Source: Meridianimarinicoccus sp. MJW13 (GTDB lineage: Bacteria > Pseudomonadota > Alphaproteobacteria > Rhodobacterales > Rhodobacteraceae). From it: DNA of 64,000 nt. The stretch is from assembly GCF_014901205.1 (NCBI RefSeq), contig NZ_JACNMU010000004.1:310001-374000 (forward strand), written 5' to 3'. Under the pieces are notes generated by a model that worked only from the letters and a program-made list of their open reading frames with translations, made no database searches and was not told the DNA's origin. The translations under genes and the position numbers were made by a program. Of the stretch, positions 15,126 through 22,859 are shown one piece after another (positions within the stretch are counted from its first letter, which is position 1; every line of letters starts with the position of its first letter).

Positions 15126-16727
15126 ATGGCGCTGACGGGGGTGTGGGCAGTGAAGGTCAGAGACTATCTAAAGATAGAAAGCGCGGCGGATCTGAGCCGG
15201 TCCGAAGTGGGGCGACTGGGCACGGCGATCCTCTTCATCGTGGCCGTGATGATCTATGCCGGCACCAAGTTCGCCCATGTGGAGCAATCCTACCTGCTGG
15301 TCGCCGCGGCGGTGATCGGGGCCTATATGGCGCTGAACATCGGCGCCAACGACGTGGCCAACAACGTCGGTCCGGCGGTCGGCTCCTTCGCCCTGACCCT
15401 GACCGGCGCCATCGTCATTGCGGCGGTGTTCGAGGCCGCAGGCGCCATCATCGCCGGCGGCGACGTGGTCAAGACGGTCAAGAAGGGCATCATCGACCCC
15501 GAAGACATCCCAGATTCCATCACGTTTGTCTGGGTGATGATGGGGGCGCTTCTGGGCGCGGCGATCTGGCTGAACCTCGCCACCTGGCTGGGTGCCCCGG
15601 TCTCGACCACGCATTCCATCGTCGGCGGCGTCATGGGCGCGGGGATTGCCGCGGCGGGCTGGGACATCGTCAACTGGGATTCCATGGGCAAGATCGCGCT
15701 GAGCTGGGTGATCTCGCCGGTAACCGGCGGCATCGTCGCGGCGCTGACGCTCTACTCCCTCAAGCGACTGGTGTTCTACAAGAAGGATCCCCTGGAGGCG
15801 GCGAAATCCGTGGTGCCGGTGATGATCGCCATCATGGCCTGGGCCTTCACCACCTACCTGTGCCTGAAGGGCATCTCCAGGATCGTGTCGATTTCTTTCC
15901 CGGTGGCGGTCATGCTGGGGCTGGTGGCGGCACTGCTGACGTGGGTGATCGTGACGCCGATCATCCGGCGCGCGGCGCCGCATCTGACCAGCGACCGTGC
16001 TGGCGTGAACCGGCTGTTCACGCTGCCGCTGATCTTCGCCGCGGCGCTGCTGAGCTTTGCCCATGGCGCCAATGACGTGGCCAACGCGGTGGGTCCGCTG
16101 GCCGGGATCGTGGATGTTCTGACCGAGGGCGATGTCGAGGGCGGCGGCAGCGTCTCCATTCCGCTGTGGGTCATGGGCATCGGCGCGCTGGGGATCTCGG
16201 TCGGGCTGGCCCTGTTCGGCCCCAAGCTGATCCGCACGGTGGGGTCCGAAATCACCGAGTTGGACCGCTCGCGCGCTTTCTGCATCGCCCTGTCAGCCGC
16301 CATCACCGTCATCATCGCCAGCCAGCTGGGGATGCCGATCTCGTCGACCCATGTGGCCCTGGGGGCGGTGTTCGGCGTCGGGTTCCTGCGCGAATTCCTG
16401 GAAAAGCGGATGCACAGCGTGGTCGAAAACGTCTTGGCCCAGCACCGCGGCGACCAGAATTTCGAAGAGGTCGAGCGGGTTCTGCGCGACTTCGAGAATT
16501 TGCCGCCGGAAGCCAAATCCGACATGCTGGACCGGTTGAAGCAGATGGGTGCCGAGGCCGTCATCACCAAGGCGCAGCGCAAGGAGTTGCGTCAGGCGCT
16601 GAAGCGGCAACTGGTCAAACGCTCGTCGCTGCTGAAGATCGTGTCGGCCTGGATCATCACCGTGCCGGTGGCGGCCTTCCTGGCCGGGCTGTTCTTCTTC
16701 GCCCTGCGCGGCATGATGCTGCCCTAG
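15126..16727 (+). CDS. inorganic phosphate transporter, PiT family
   Basis: Inner-membrane symporter for inorganic phosphate (or metal-phosphate) of 533 residues. The family signature GANDVAN occurs twice (73-79 and about 314-320), each with a downstream APVSTTHSIVGG or MPISSTHVALGA loop, reflecting the inverted-repeat fold. About 10-12 hydrophobic helices are visible. A charged cytoplasmic segment (about 420-510, EEVERVLRDFENLPPEAKSD) precedes the last helix. The start is uncertain: ATG at 15126 has GGAG very close, and GTG at 15150 is an alternative. No PhoU-like gene is adjacent. Its stop lies in a palindrome shared with the convergent gene. Confidence 0.88.
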   Translation: MALTGVWAVKVRDYLKIESAADLSRSEVGRLGTAILFIVAVMIYAGTKFAHVEQSYLLVAAAVIGAYMALNIGANDVANNVGPAVGSFALTLTGAIVIAAVFEAAGAIIAGGDVVKTVKKGIIDPEDIPDSITFVWVMMGALLGAAIWLNLATWLGAPVSTTHSIVGGVMGAGIAAAGWDIVNWDSMGKIALSWVISPVTGGIVAALTLYSLKRLVFYKKDPLEAAKSVVPVMIAIMAWAFTTYLCLKGISRIVSISFPVAVMLGLVAALLTWVIVTPIIRRAAPHLTSDRAGVNRLFTLPLIFAAALLSFAHGANDVANAVGPLAGIVDVLTEGDVEGGGSVSIPLWVMGIGALGISVGLALFGPKLIRTVGSEITELDRSRAFCIALSAAITVIIASQLGMPISSTHVALGAVFGVGFLREFLEKRMHSVVENVLAQHRGDQNFEEVERVLRDFENLPPEAKSDMLDRLKQMGAEAVITKAQRKELRQALKRQLVKRSSLLKIVSAWIITVPVAAFLAGLFFFALRGMMLP

Positions 16728-16738
16728 GCCCCGCCTAG
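16724..16738. terminator. small palindrome containing both convergent stop codons
   Basis: CTAGGC-CCC-GCCTAG holds the TAG of the phosphate transporter (16725-16727) and, on the other strand, the TAG of the dehydrogenase gene (16735-16737). The genes are only 7 bases apart. The stem is short and has no T-run, so bidirectional termination is uncertain. Confidence 0.35.
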
Positions 16739-17493
16739 CGGGTGGCCAACCCCAGCCGGGGCCGCAGCCCGTCCATGGCGTCGATCAGGGTTTCGGGCAC
16801 CCCGGCCTGCGCCATCCGCGCCCGCAGGGTGGCGTTCAACCCGCCCTCGGTGGCCAGGCTTTCCAGCAGGCCCAGGAAATGATGACCCGATCCGTCGGGC
16901 GACATGTAGCCCTTGAACAGGGCGGCCACATAGGCTTCGGCCCCGGCAGGATCGCCGGTTTCCTCGGCCAGCCAGGCCGACCCGAGGGCGAGGAGTTCCA
17001 GCAGCGGGGCGCTGAGCGCGCTGGCGGCGAAATGGGCGTTCAGCGCTGTTTCGCTGTCCACCGGCAGGATCAGGTTGCGCGGGCCGAAGATCTGACGCAG
17101 TGCCGCGCTTTCGGGATACACCGGCAACGGACAGCCGCCCTGTTCGATGAAGGGCATCGGGATGGTCAGGGCGATGTCGGGGACCGGCGCACACAGCCGG
17201 TGCAGATCGGCCAGCGGCACATCCACCATGACCGAGATCACCGACTGGTCCGCGCGCCACGGCAGCTCCGCCAGCACCTGCCGCGCCACCCTGGCCATCA
17301 GGCACAGGATCACCACCTCGCTTTGGGCGACGACCTCGTCATTGGGATGCACCGAGACTTCGGGCAGGGCGGCCAGTTCCGCCGCAACATCGGCGTTGCG
17401 ATCGCTGACCCGGAGGCGATGGCCCTGGCCGGCCAGCGCGCGCACCATGCAGGCGGCAATCTCCCCGGTGCCCAGAAAGCCGATGGTGGCCAT
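16735..17493 (-). CDS. NAD(P)-binding dehydrogenase/reductase, ProC-like architecture
   Basis: Probable NAD(P)-dependent oxidoreductase of 252 residues. The N-terminus MATIGFLGTGEIAACMV is a Rossmann motif, followed by a domain with VILCLMARVARQVL and SVMVDVPLADL. The C-terminal helical part (KGYMSPDGSGHHFLGLLESL) recalls the dimerisation domain of pyrroline-5-carboxylate reductase. It is also loosely like beta-hydroxyacid dehydrogenases, so the substrate is open. The start at 17493 has GGGGGAG upstream. It diverges from an aminotransferase gene across 78 bases, suggesting shared control and perhaps a joint amino-acid route. Confidence 0.6.
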   Translation of the reverse strand: MATIGFLGTGEIAACMVRALAGQGHRLRVSDRNADVAAELAALPEVSVHPNDEVVAQSEVVILCLMARVARQVLAELPWRADQSVISVMVDVPLADLHRLCAPVPDIALTIPMPFIEQGGCPLPVYPESAALRQIFGPRNLILPVDSETALNAHFAASALSAPLLELLALGSAWLAEETGDPAGAEAYVAALFKGYMSPDGSGHHFLGLLESLATEGGLNATLRARMAQAGVPETLIDAMDGLRPRLGLATR

Positions 17494-17571
17494 GGTCAAT
17501 CTCCCCCTTTTCCTTTGATCCAGAAGGGGGCATTGGTGGCGCAAACGCAAGGCAGGAAACAGGGGAGCATG

Positions 17572-18735
17572 ATGATCAAACTGGCACAAAGTGCGGCGCG
17601 GCTGGGCACCGAGTCGGCCTTCGAGGTTCTGGCGCGGGCCAACAAGCTGGCCGCCGAGGGGCGCGACATCATCAACCTCGGCATCGGCCAGCCGGATTTC
17701 CGCACGCCCGAGCATATCGTCGAGGCCGGCATCAAGGCGCTGCGCGACGGTCATCATGGCTATACGCCGGCCAACGGCCTGCCGGTGCTGCGCGAGGCGG
17801 TGGCCGCCGATCTGCACCGTCGACATGGGGCCGAGGTCGACCCCGATTGCGTGGTGGTGGTGCCCGGCGGCAAACCCACCATGTTCTTCGCGGTGATGCT
17901 GCTGGGCGAGCCCGGTGTCGAGATCATGTATCCCAACCCGGGCTTTCCGATCTATGAAAGCGTCATCCGCTATTCCGGCGCGACGCCGGTGCCGATCGCG
18001 CTGGAGGAGTCGCAGGGTTTCGCGTTTTCCGCTGAAGATGTGCTGGCGCAGATCACCCCGGCGACCCGGCTGATCATCATCAACTCGCCCGCCAACCCCA
18101 CCGGCGGGGTCACGCCCAAGGTCGAGATCGACAAGTTGGTGGCGGGGCTGGCGGACTGGCCGGACGTGGTGCTGATGTCGGACGAGATCTATTCCCAGAT
18201 GCTGTACGGCGGCCGGTCGCATGTGAGCCTGCTGAGCTATCCCGAGATCCGCGACCGGCTGATCCTGCTGGACGGCTGGTCCAAGACCTATGCGATGACC
18301 GGCTGGCGGCTGGGCTTCGCGGTCTGGCCGAAGGCGATGGTCGATGCGGTGACACGGCTGTGCATCAACGACCATTCCTGCGTCAATGCCGCGGCGCAAT
18401 ACGCGGGGCTTGCGGCGCTGACCGGACCGCAGGATGCGGTGCGCGACATGGTGGCGAAATTCGACGAACGGCGGCAGGTGATCGTGGCCGGGCTGAACGC
18501 GCTGCCCGGCGTGCGCTGCGCCGATGCGGGCGGCGCCTTCTATGCCTTCCCCAACATCGAGGGCACCGGTCTGACGGCGCGCGAAGCGCAGGACCGGTTC
18601 CTGACCGAGGCCGGGGTGGCGACGGTGTCGGGCACCAGTTTCGGCAAGTTCGGAGAGGGGTTCGTGCGGTTTTCCTATGCCGCGAGCCTGGAGCAGATCA
18701 CCGAGGCGCTGGCGCGGATCGGCAAGATCCTGTAG
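17572..18735 (+). CDS. PLP-dependent class I/II aminotransferase
   Basis: Cytoplasmic fold-type I aminotransferase of 387 residues. Visible motifs are the N-terminal NLGIGQPDF, the substrate loop INSPANPTGG (about 165-174), SDEIYSQMLYGG with the PLP aspartate and tyrosine, and GWSKTYAMTGWRLGF with the Schiff-base lysine near residue 237. A C-terminal arginine is expected in GFVRFSYA. ATG at 17572 is preferred over the adjacent ATG at 17569 because AGGGGAG would be too close to the latter. It resembles aspartate/aromatic aminotransferases (AspB-like); the amino donor cannot be read from sequence. It is divergent from the ProC-like gene. Confidence 0.82.
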   Translation: MIKLAQSAARLGTESAFEVLARANKLAAEGRDIINLGIGQPDFRTPEHIVEAGIKALRDGHHGYTPANGLPVLREAVAADLHRRHGAEVDPDCVVVVPGGKPTMFFAVMLLGEPGVEIMYPNPGFPIYESVIRYSGATPVPIALEESQGFAFSAEDVLAQITPATRLIIINSPANPTGGVTPKVEIDKLVAGLADWPDVVLMSDEIYSQMLYGGRSHVSLLSYPEIRDRLILLDGWSKTYAMTGWRLGFAVWPKAMVDAVTRLCINDHSCVNAAAQYAGLAALTGPQDAVRDMVAKFDERRQVIVAGLNALPGVRCADAGGAFYAFPNIEGTGLTAREAQDRFLTEAGVATVSGTSFGKFGEGFVRFSYAASLEQITEALARIGKIL

Positions 18736-18758
18736 CCGCCCTGCGGGCGGGATTTCTT
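18736..18758 (+). terminator. terminator of the aminotransferase gene
   Basis: CCGCCC-TGC-GGGCGG (18736-18750) starts immediately after the stop codon and is followed by GATTTCTT. It merges into the dispersed element at 18751-18791. Confidence 0.6.
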
Positions 18759-18791
18759 GCCTCAGGCGGGAGTATTTTTGCCAAGAAGAAG
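18751..18791. repeat. dispersed intergenic element, copy 1
   Basis: The sequence runs from TTCTTGCCTCAGGCGGGAGT to TATTTTTGCCAAGAAGAAG. Related copies lie at 25646-25685 (reverse) and 46041-46071. Each sits right next to a gene end. I recall similar strings as common in Rhodobacteraceae intergenic DNA. Confidence 0.65.
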
Positions 18792-18827
18792 GGCGCGTCG
18801 ACGCACGAACGCAGCCGGGCGCCGGGG

Positions 18828-19565
18828 TCAGCCGCGGCCGATATAGGGCATCGCGGTGGCCATGACGGTCATGAACTGAATGTTGGCGTCCAGCGGCAGG
18901 CTGGCCATGTGCAGCACCGAGCGGGCGACGTTGTCCACATCCATCAGCGGTTCGGCCATGGTGCGCCCGTCAGCCTGTTTCAGGGCCCCGGCCTTGGGGG
19001 CGATCATCTCGGTGCGGGCGTTGCCGATGTCGATCTGGCCGCAGGCGATGTTGTAGGGGCGGCCATCGAGCGAGATCGACCGGGTCAGCCCGGTGATGGC
19101 GTGTTTCGAGCAGGTATAGGGCGCCGAGCCCCAGCGCGGCACATGCGCCGAGATCGAGCCGTTGTTGATGATCCGGCCCCCTTGCGGGGTCTGGTCCTTC
19201 ATCAGGCGGAAGGCCGCATGGGCACAGATGAAGCTGCCGGTGAGGTTGATGTCGATCAGGCGGCGGAAGTCGGCGACCGAGAGATCTTCGAAGCTGGTGC
19301 CGATGATCGAGACCCCGGCATTGTTGAACAGCGCGTCGAGATGGCCCCGGTGCTGATGGGCGCGGGCGAAATTAGCCGCAACGGCCTCTTCGTCGGAGAC
19401 ATCGCAGGGCAGGACAAGGGCTGTGTCATGGCCTGCGGCCACGCCTTCCAGGGCTGCGGCGGTGCGGCCCACGAGGCCCACCTTCCAGCCTGCGTTCAGA
19501 AAGGCGGTGGCGCAGGCCTTGCCGATGCCCCGGCCCGCGCCGGTGATGAGGATGGATCCGGTCAT
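18828..19565 (-). CDS. short-chain dehydrogenase/reductase (SDR family)
   Basis: NAD(P)-dependent oxidoreductase of 245 residues, classical SDR. It has the cofactor motif TGAGRGIGKA (about 8-17), NNAGVS (about 85-90), the catalytic serine in NNGSISAHVP and the YTCSK catalytic Tyr-Lys pair (about 146-150). It starts at 19565 behind GGAGACAC. It lies 25 bases downstream of the dehydratase gene on the same strand, so the two probably form an operon for oxidation of a sugar or sugar acid. The substrate is not evident. Confidence 0.85.
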   Translation of the reverse strand: MTGSILITGAGRGIGKACATAFLNAGWKVGLVGRTAAALEGVAAGHDTALVLPCDVSDEEAVAANFARAHQHRGHLDALFNNAGVSIIGTSFEDLSVADFRRLIDINLTGSFICAHAAFRLMKDQTPQGGRIINNGSISAHVPRWGSAPYTCSKHAITGLTRSISLDGRPYNIACGQIDIGNARTEMIAPKAGALKQADGRTMAEPLMDVDNVARSVLHMASLPLDANIQFMTVMATAMPYIGRG

Positions 19566-19590
19566 CTGTGTCTCCGAAGTCTTGGCTGGT

Positions 19591-21372
19591 CTAGTGATTG
19601 TCGCGTGGAAGGTCGCGGGCGACCTTGTGATAGGCGGTGGCCAGTTCCAGGCAGCCGCCCTCGGCCAGTTGGCCCACATGGGTACGGTAGATTTCTTGCC
19701 ACGGGGTCTGGTGATGCAGTTGGGGCGGCGTCCAGGCGGCGCGGCGGGCGGCCCAGTCCTCCTCGGACACCAGCGCGTTCAAGCTGGAGGTGTTGAGGTC
19801 CAGCCGCACCCGGTCGCCGGTTTGCAGCAGCGCAAGGCCGCCGCCGACCACGCTTTCGGGGCTGGCGTTCAGGATCGAAGGGCTTTCAGAGGTGCCCGAT
19901 TGCCGGCCGTCGCCCACGGTCGGCAGGTGGTTGACGCCGGCTCGCACCAGCGCGTCGGGGGGCAGCATGTTGACCACCTCGGCCGAGCCGGGATAGCCGA
20001 CGCAGCCGACGCCACGGATGAACAGGATGGTGCGGTCGTCGATCTCCAGCGCCGGGTCGTTGATCCGTTCGTGGTAATCCTCGGGGCCTTCGAAGACCAC
20101 GGCGCGGGCCTCGAAGATGTTTTCCTGCCCCGGTTCGGACAGGAAGCGCGCGCGGAAGTCCTTTGAAATCACGCTGGTCTTCATCAGGGCGCTGTCGAAC
20201 AGGTTGCCCGACAAGACAAGGAAGCCCGCGTTTCCGCGCAGCGGAGTGTCGTAGGGGCGGATCACCTCGGTGTCGGTGCTGCGCGCATTGCCCAGGGCCG
20301 CGGCCATGGTGGTGCCGGTGGCCGAGTGCGCGTCTGCGTGCAGACGGCCTGCCGCCAGCAGTTCGCCCATCACCGCCGGCACCCCGCCAGCGCGGTAAAA
20401 CCGTTCGCCCAGATAGGCGCCGGCGGGCTGCATGTTGACCAGCAGCGGAATGTCGAAGCCGACGGTTTCCCAGTCCTTCACGGTCAGCTCCACCCCGGCA
20501 TGGCGCGCGATGGCCTGAAGATGCGGCGGCGCGTTGGTGGAACCGCCGATGGCGGCATTGACCAGAATGGCGTTTTCAAAGCTTTCACGGGTCAGGATGT
20601 CGGAGGGTTTGAGATCCTCCAGCACCATTTCCACCGCCCGCCGTCCGGTTTCATAGGCCATGGCCATGCGTTCGCGGAAGGGGGCGGGAATGGCCGCGTT
20701 GCCGGGCAAAGTCATGCCCAGGGCTTCGGCCATGGCGTTCATGGTGCTGGCGGTGCCCATGGTGTTGCAATGGCCCAGCGAGGGCGCCGAGGCGCAGACG
20801 CGGCTCATGAATTCCTCGTAGTCGATGGCGCCTTCGGCCAGCAGGCGGCGGCTTTCCCAGACGATGGTGCCGGACCCGGCCAGCTTGCCGTCCCACCAGC
20901 CGTCCAGCATCGGCCCGCCGTTCAGCGCGATGGCGGGGATATCCACGGTGGCCGCACCCATCAGCATCGCCGGTGTGGTCTTGTCGCAGCCGGTGGTCAG
21001 GACCACCCCGTCGATGGGATAGCCGTGCAGCACCTCGACCAGCGACAGATAGGCCAGGTTGCGATCCAGCGCGGCGGTGGGCCGCTTGCCGGTTTCCTGG
21101 ATCGGGTGCACCGGAAATTCCATCGGGATGCCGCCCGCGTCGCGGATGCCCGCCTTGATGCGATCCATCAGGAAGACGTGGATCTTGTTGCAGGGGGCCA
21201 GGTCGCTGCCGGTCTGGGCAATGCCCACCACCGGGCGGTCGCCTTGCAATTCGCCGCGTGTGTATTCCTGGTTCAGATAGCGCTCGATATAAAGCGCGGT
21301 CATGCCGGGATTGTTGGGATTGTCAAACCACTCTTGCGAACGGAAACGGCGTTTGGCGCGGGTGTCGCTCAT
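19591..21372 (-). CDS. IlvD/Edd family dehydratase, probable sugar-acid (pentonate) dehydratase
   Basis: Fe-S-dependent dehydratase of 593 residues that converts a dihydroxy acid to a 2-keto acid. Cysteines likely to bind the cluster occur in GSDLAPCNK (about 62-70), TTGCDKTTPAM (about 124-134) and SLGHCNTMGTAS (about 196-207). The latter context, with IPAPFRERMAMAYETG, is typical of L-arabonate/xylonate dehydratases rather than branched-chain IlvD; this subfamily call is from recall. The start (MSDTRAK) has GAGGAAG upstream. The downstream SDR gene and the SMP-30 lactonase gene at 8552 would fit a non-phosphorylative sugar route, although no sugar transporter is in the window. Confidence 0.82.
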   Translation of the reverse strand: MSDTRAKRRFRSQEWFDNPNNPGMTALYIERYLNQEYTRGELQGDRPVVGIAQTGSDLAPCNKIHVFLMDRIKAGIRDAGGIPMEFPVHPIQETGKRPTAALDRNLAYLSLVEVLHGYPIDGVVLTTGCDKTTPAMLMGAATVDIPAIALNGGPMLDGWWDGKLAGSGTIVWESRRLLAEGAIDYEEFMSRVCASAPSLGHCNTMGTASTMNAMAEALGMTLPGNAAIPAPFRERMAMAYETGRRAVEMVLEDLKPSDILTRESFENAILVNAAIGGSTNAPPHLQAIARHAGVELTVKDWETVGFDIPLLVNMQPAGAYLGERFYRAGGVPAVMGELLAAGRLHADAHSATGTTMAAALGNARSTDTEVIRPYDTPLRGNAGFLVLSGNLFDSALMKTSVISKDFRARFLSEPGQENIFEARAVVFEGPEDYHERINDPALEIDDRTILFIRGVGCVGYPGSAEVVNMLPPDALVRAGVNHLPTVGDGRQSGTSESPSILNASPESVVGGGLALLQTGDRVRLDLNTSSLNALVSEEDWAARRAAWTPPQLHHQTPWQEIYRTHVGQLAEGGCLELATAYHKVARDLPRDNH

Positions 21373-21391
21373 GGGTCTTCCTCGGTCTGCG

Positions 21392-21410
21392 GGCACCCCT
21401 CAGGGGTGCC
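21392..21410. other. hairpin in the leader of the dehydratase gene
   Basis: GGCACCCC-TCA-GGGGTGCC is a perfect 8-bp stem between the envelope-protein gene (stop at 21477) and the dehydratase start (21372). No U-tract follows on the minus strand. It could terminate the mod-operon transcript weakly or be part of the dehydratase leader. Confidence 0.4.
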
Positions 21411-21476
21411 GGAAAATGCCGCGATGTGCCACCGCAATCTTGCGACGGGGCGGCACGCTGGGTCGGGGCCGCCGGC

Positions 21477-22859
21477 TCAGGGTAGGTAGACGGCTTCGAG
21501 CACCGCCAGCGCTTCGCCGTCTTCGTCCAGCAGCATCAGGCTTTGACCCGCGATTTCCCAATGGCGGGTGGCGGTCAGAACCTGGGCGAACGCCTGTTCC
21601 CAGCCGTCCAGCGGCGGGGGACAGGCCATCAGGGTCGACAGGCCCCGTTCGAAACGCAGGCCGTTCTCGCCGTCACGGGCATAGCTGCCGCCCATTCCGT
21701 TGCAGCCCACCGTTGCCTGATAGGCGCTGTCCGCGCCGCCGCGCAGCAACAGATGCGGCTCGCGCCCGCCCGGCTGTGCCGCGACGGCTTCGCCGTTCAG
21801 CCGCGCGATCCGCCAATAGGTGTTCTCAAGCGCCGCCGGAGCCCGGTGCCGGTCGCAGCTGCCCTCGGGCCAGACGCTGACGAAACGGTCCACGATCAGG
21901 CTGCGCCGGTCGGGGCCTTCCATCGCCGGGCGCAGTTCCAGCCGTCCCATGACCGTGGCCATCAGTGGCGCGCCGGGGGCCGGGCGGGCTTCGGCATAGG
22001 CGCGTTCCAGCGCCGGGTAGTCGCCGGACATCTCGACCGGATAGGTCTTGCCGGTCAGGCAGACCTCGAATTGCGCGGCATCGGCCAAAGTGGTGACCAG
22101 CCCCTGCAGGGGCAGTTGCAAATCGGTTTCCGTCAGGCTGCCGGTGCTTTCCAACTCATAGGGCAGGTCGCTGTCGATCACCTTGCCCTGCATGTCCAGC
22201 GCGCGCAGGCGATCCGGTCCCTGGATCTCCCATTGCAGCGGCATTTCGGCAGCGCCATGCAACACCAGTGCACCGCGCGCCGCATCCACATACCATTGCC
22301 CGACCTCGTCGCGGGTCAACAGGGGCGCCTTGCCCTGCCACACCCGGCGCATGTGATAGGTCTGGTCGGGCCACAGATCCAGATGATGGGCGATGCCGTC
22401 GCAATCGGCGCAGGGCAGGATGCCGGTGAAGGTCGCGGGCAGGCGCAGCCCATGTGCCCCGATGACCGGCTGATCAGCGCCGGCCACGGCCACCAGTTGC
22501 AGGACCGGGGCGTCGGTGCCGTCGTCCAGTACCGGCACCACCGTGTCGGTGACATACAGAAGCTGCCCCGCCGCCCCTGTGACCCGGCCGCGCACCGCGT
22601 AGCGGTGGCGCGGATCCAGACCGGCGGCGTCATAGTCGATGGCAAAGGGCCAGCCATAGGATTGCGGCGGCGCAAAGGCGCTGCGGCCCAGTTCGACCGC
22701 CGGCGCATCGGCCAGCGAGATGTCTTCCAGCACCGCCTCGAAACTGGCCCCGCCCGGCGCCTTCACGCCCGAGGGCATCTGCGCCCGGCCTTCCAGCGTC
22801 TCGGCGCCCGCCGCGCCTGCCAAGACCGCCATCACCATTCCCGACAGAAGGCTCTTCAT
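21477..22859 (-). CDS. exported YbaY-like / NlpE-like / META-domain protein
   Basis: Exported envelope protein of 460 residues. A signal peptide (SLLSGMVMAVLAGAAGA) is followed by a YbaY/YscW-like domain (about 20-130), an NlpE-like segment beginning LPATFTGILPCADCDGI (about 140-225) with the CxxC pair, an unassigned middle region, and a C-terminal META (HslJ-like) domain (about 350-460, LENTYWRIARLNGE, VGCNGMGGSYARDG). There is no lipobox cysteine at the signal-peptide end, so it may be periplasmic rather than a lipoprotein. Its ATG overlaps the modC stop by ATGA, so it is translated with the molybdate transporter. Function is unknown; the parts are linked to envelope stress and copper sensing in other bacteria. 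Confidence 0.7.
   Translation of the reverse strand: MKSLLSGMVMAVLAGAAGAETLEGRAQMPSGVKAPGGASFEAVLEDISLADAPAVELGRSAFAPPQSYGWPFAIDYDAAGLDPRHRYAVRGRVTGAAGQLLYVTDTVVPVLDDGTDAPVLQLVAVAGADQPVIGAHGLRLPATFTGILPCADCDGIAHHLDLWPDQTYHMRRVWQGKAPLLTRDEVGQWYVDAARGALVLHGAAEMPLQWEIQGPDRLRALDMQGKVIDSDLPYELESTGSLTETDLQLPLQGLVTTLADAAQFEVCLTGKTYPVEMSGDYPALERAYAEARPAPGAPLMATVMGRLELRPAMEGPDRRSLIVDRFVSVWPEGSCDRHRAPAALENTYWRIARLNGEAVAAQPGGREPHLLLRGGADSAYQATVGCNGMGGSYARDGENGLRFERGLSTLMACPPPLDGWEQAFAQVLTATRHWEIAGQSLMLLDEDGEALAVLEAVYLP

Noticed and set aside
16879-17568. Upstream extension of the aminotransferase frame
   Set aside because: It is antisense to the ProC-like gene; the aminotransferase fold begins at the ATG near 17572.
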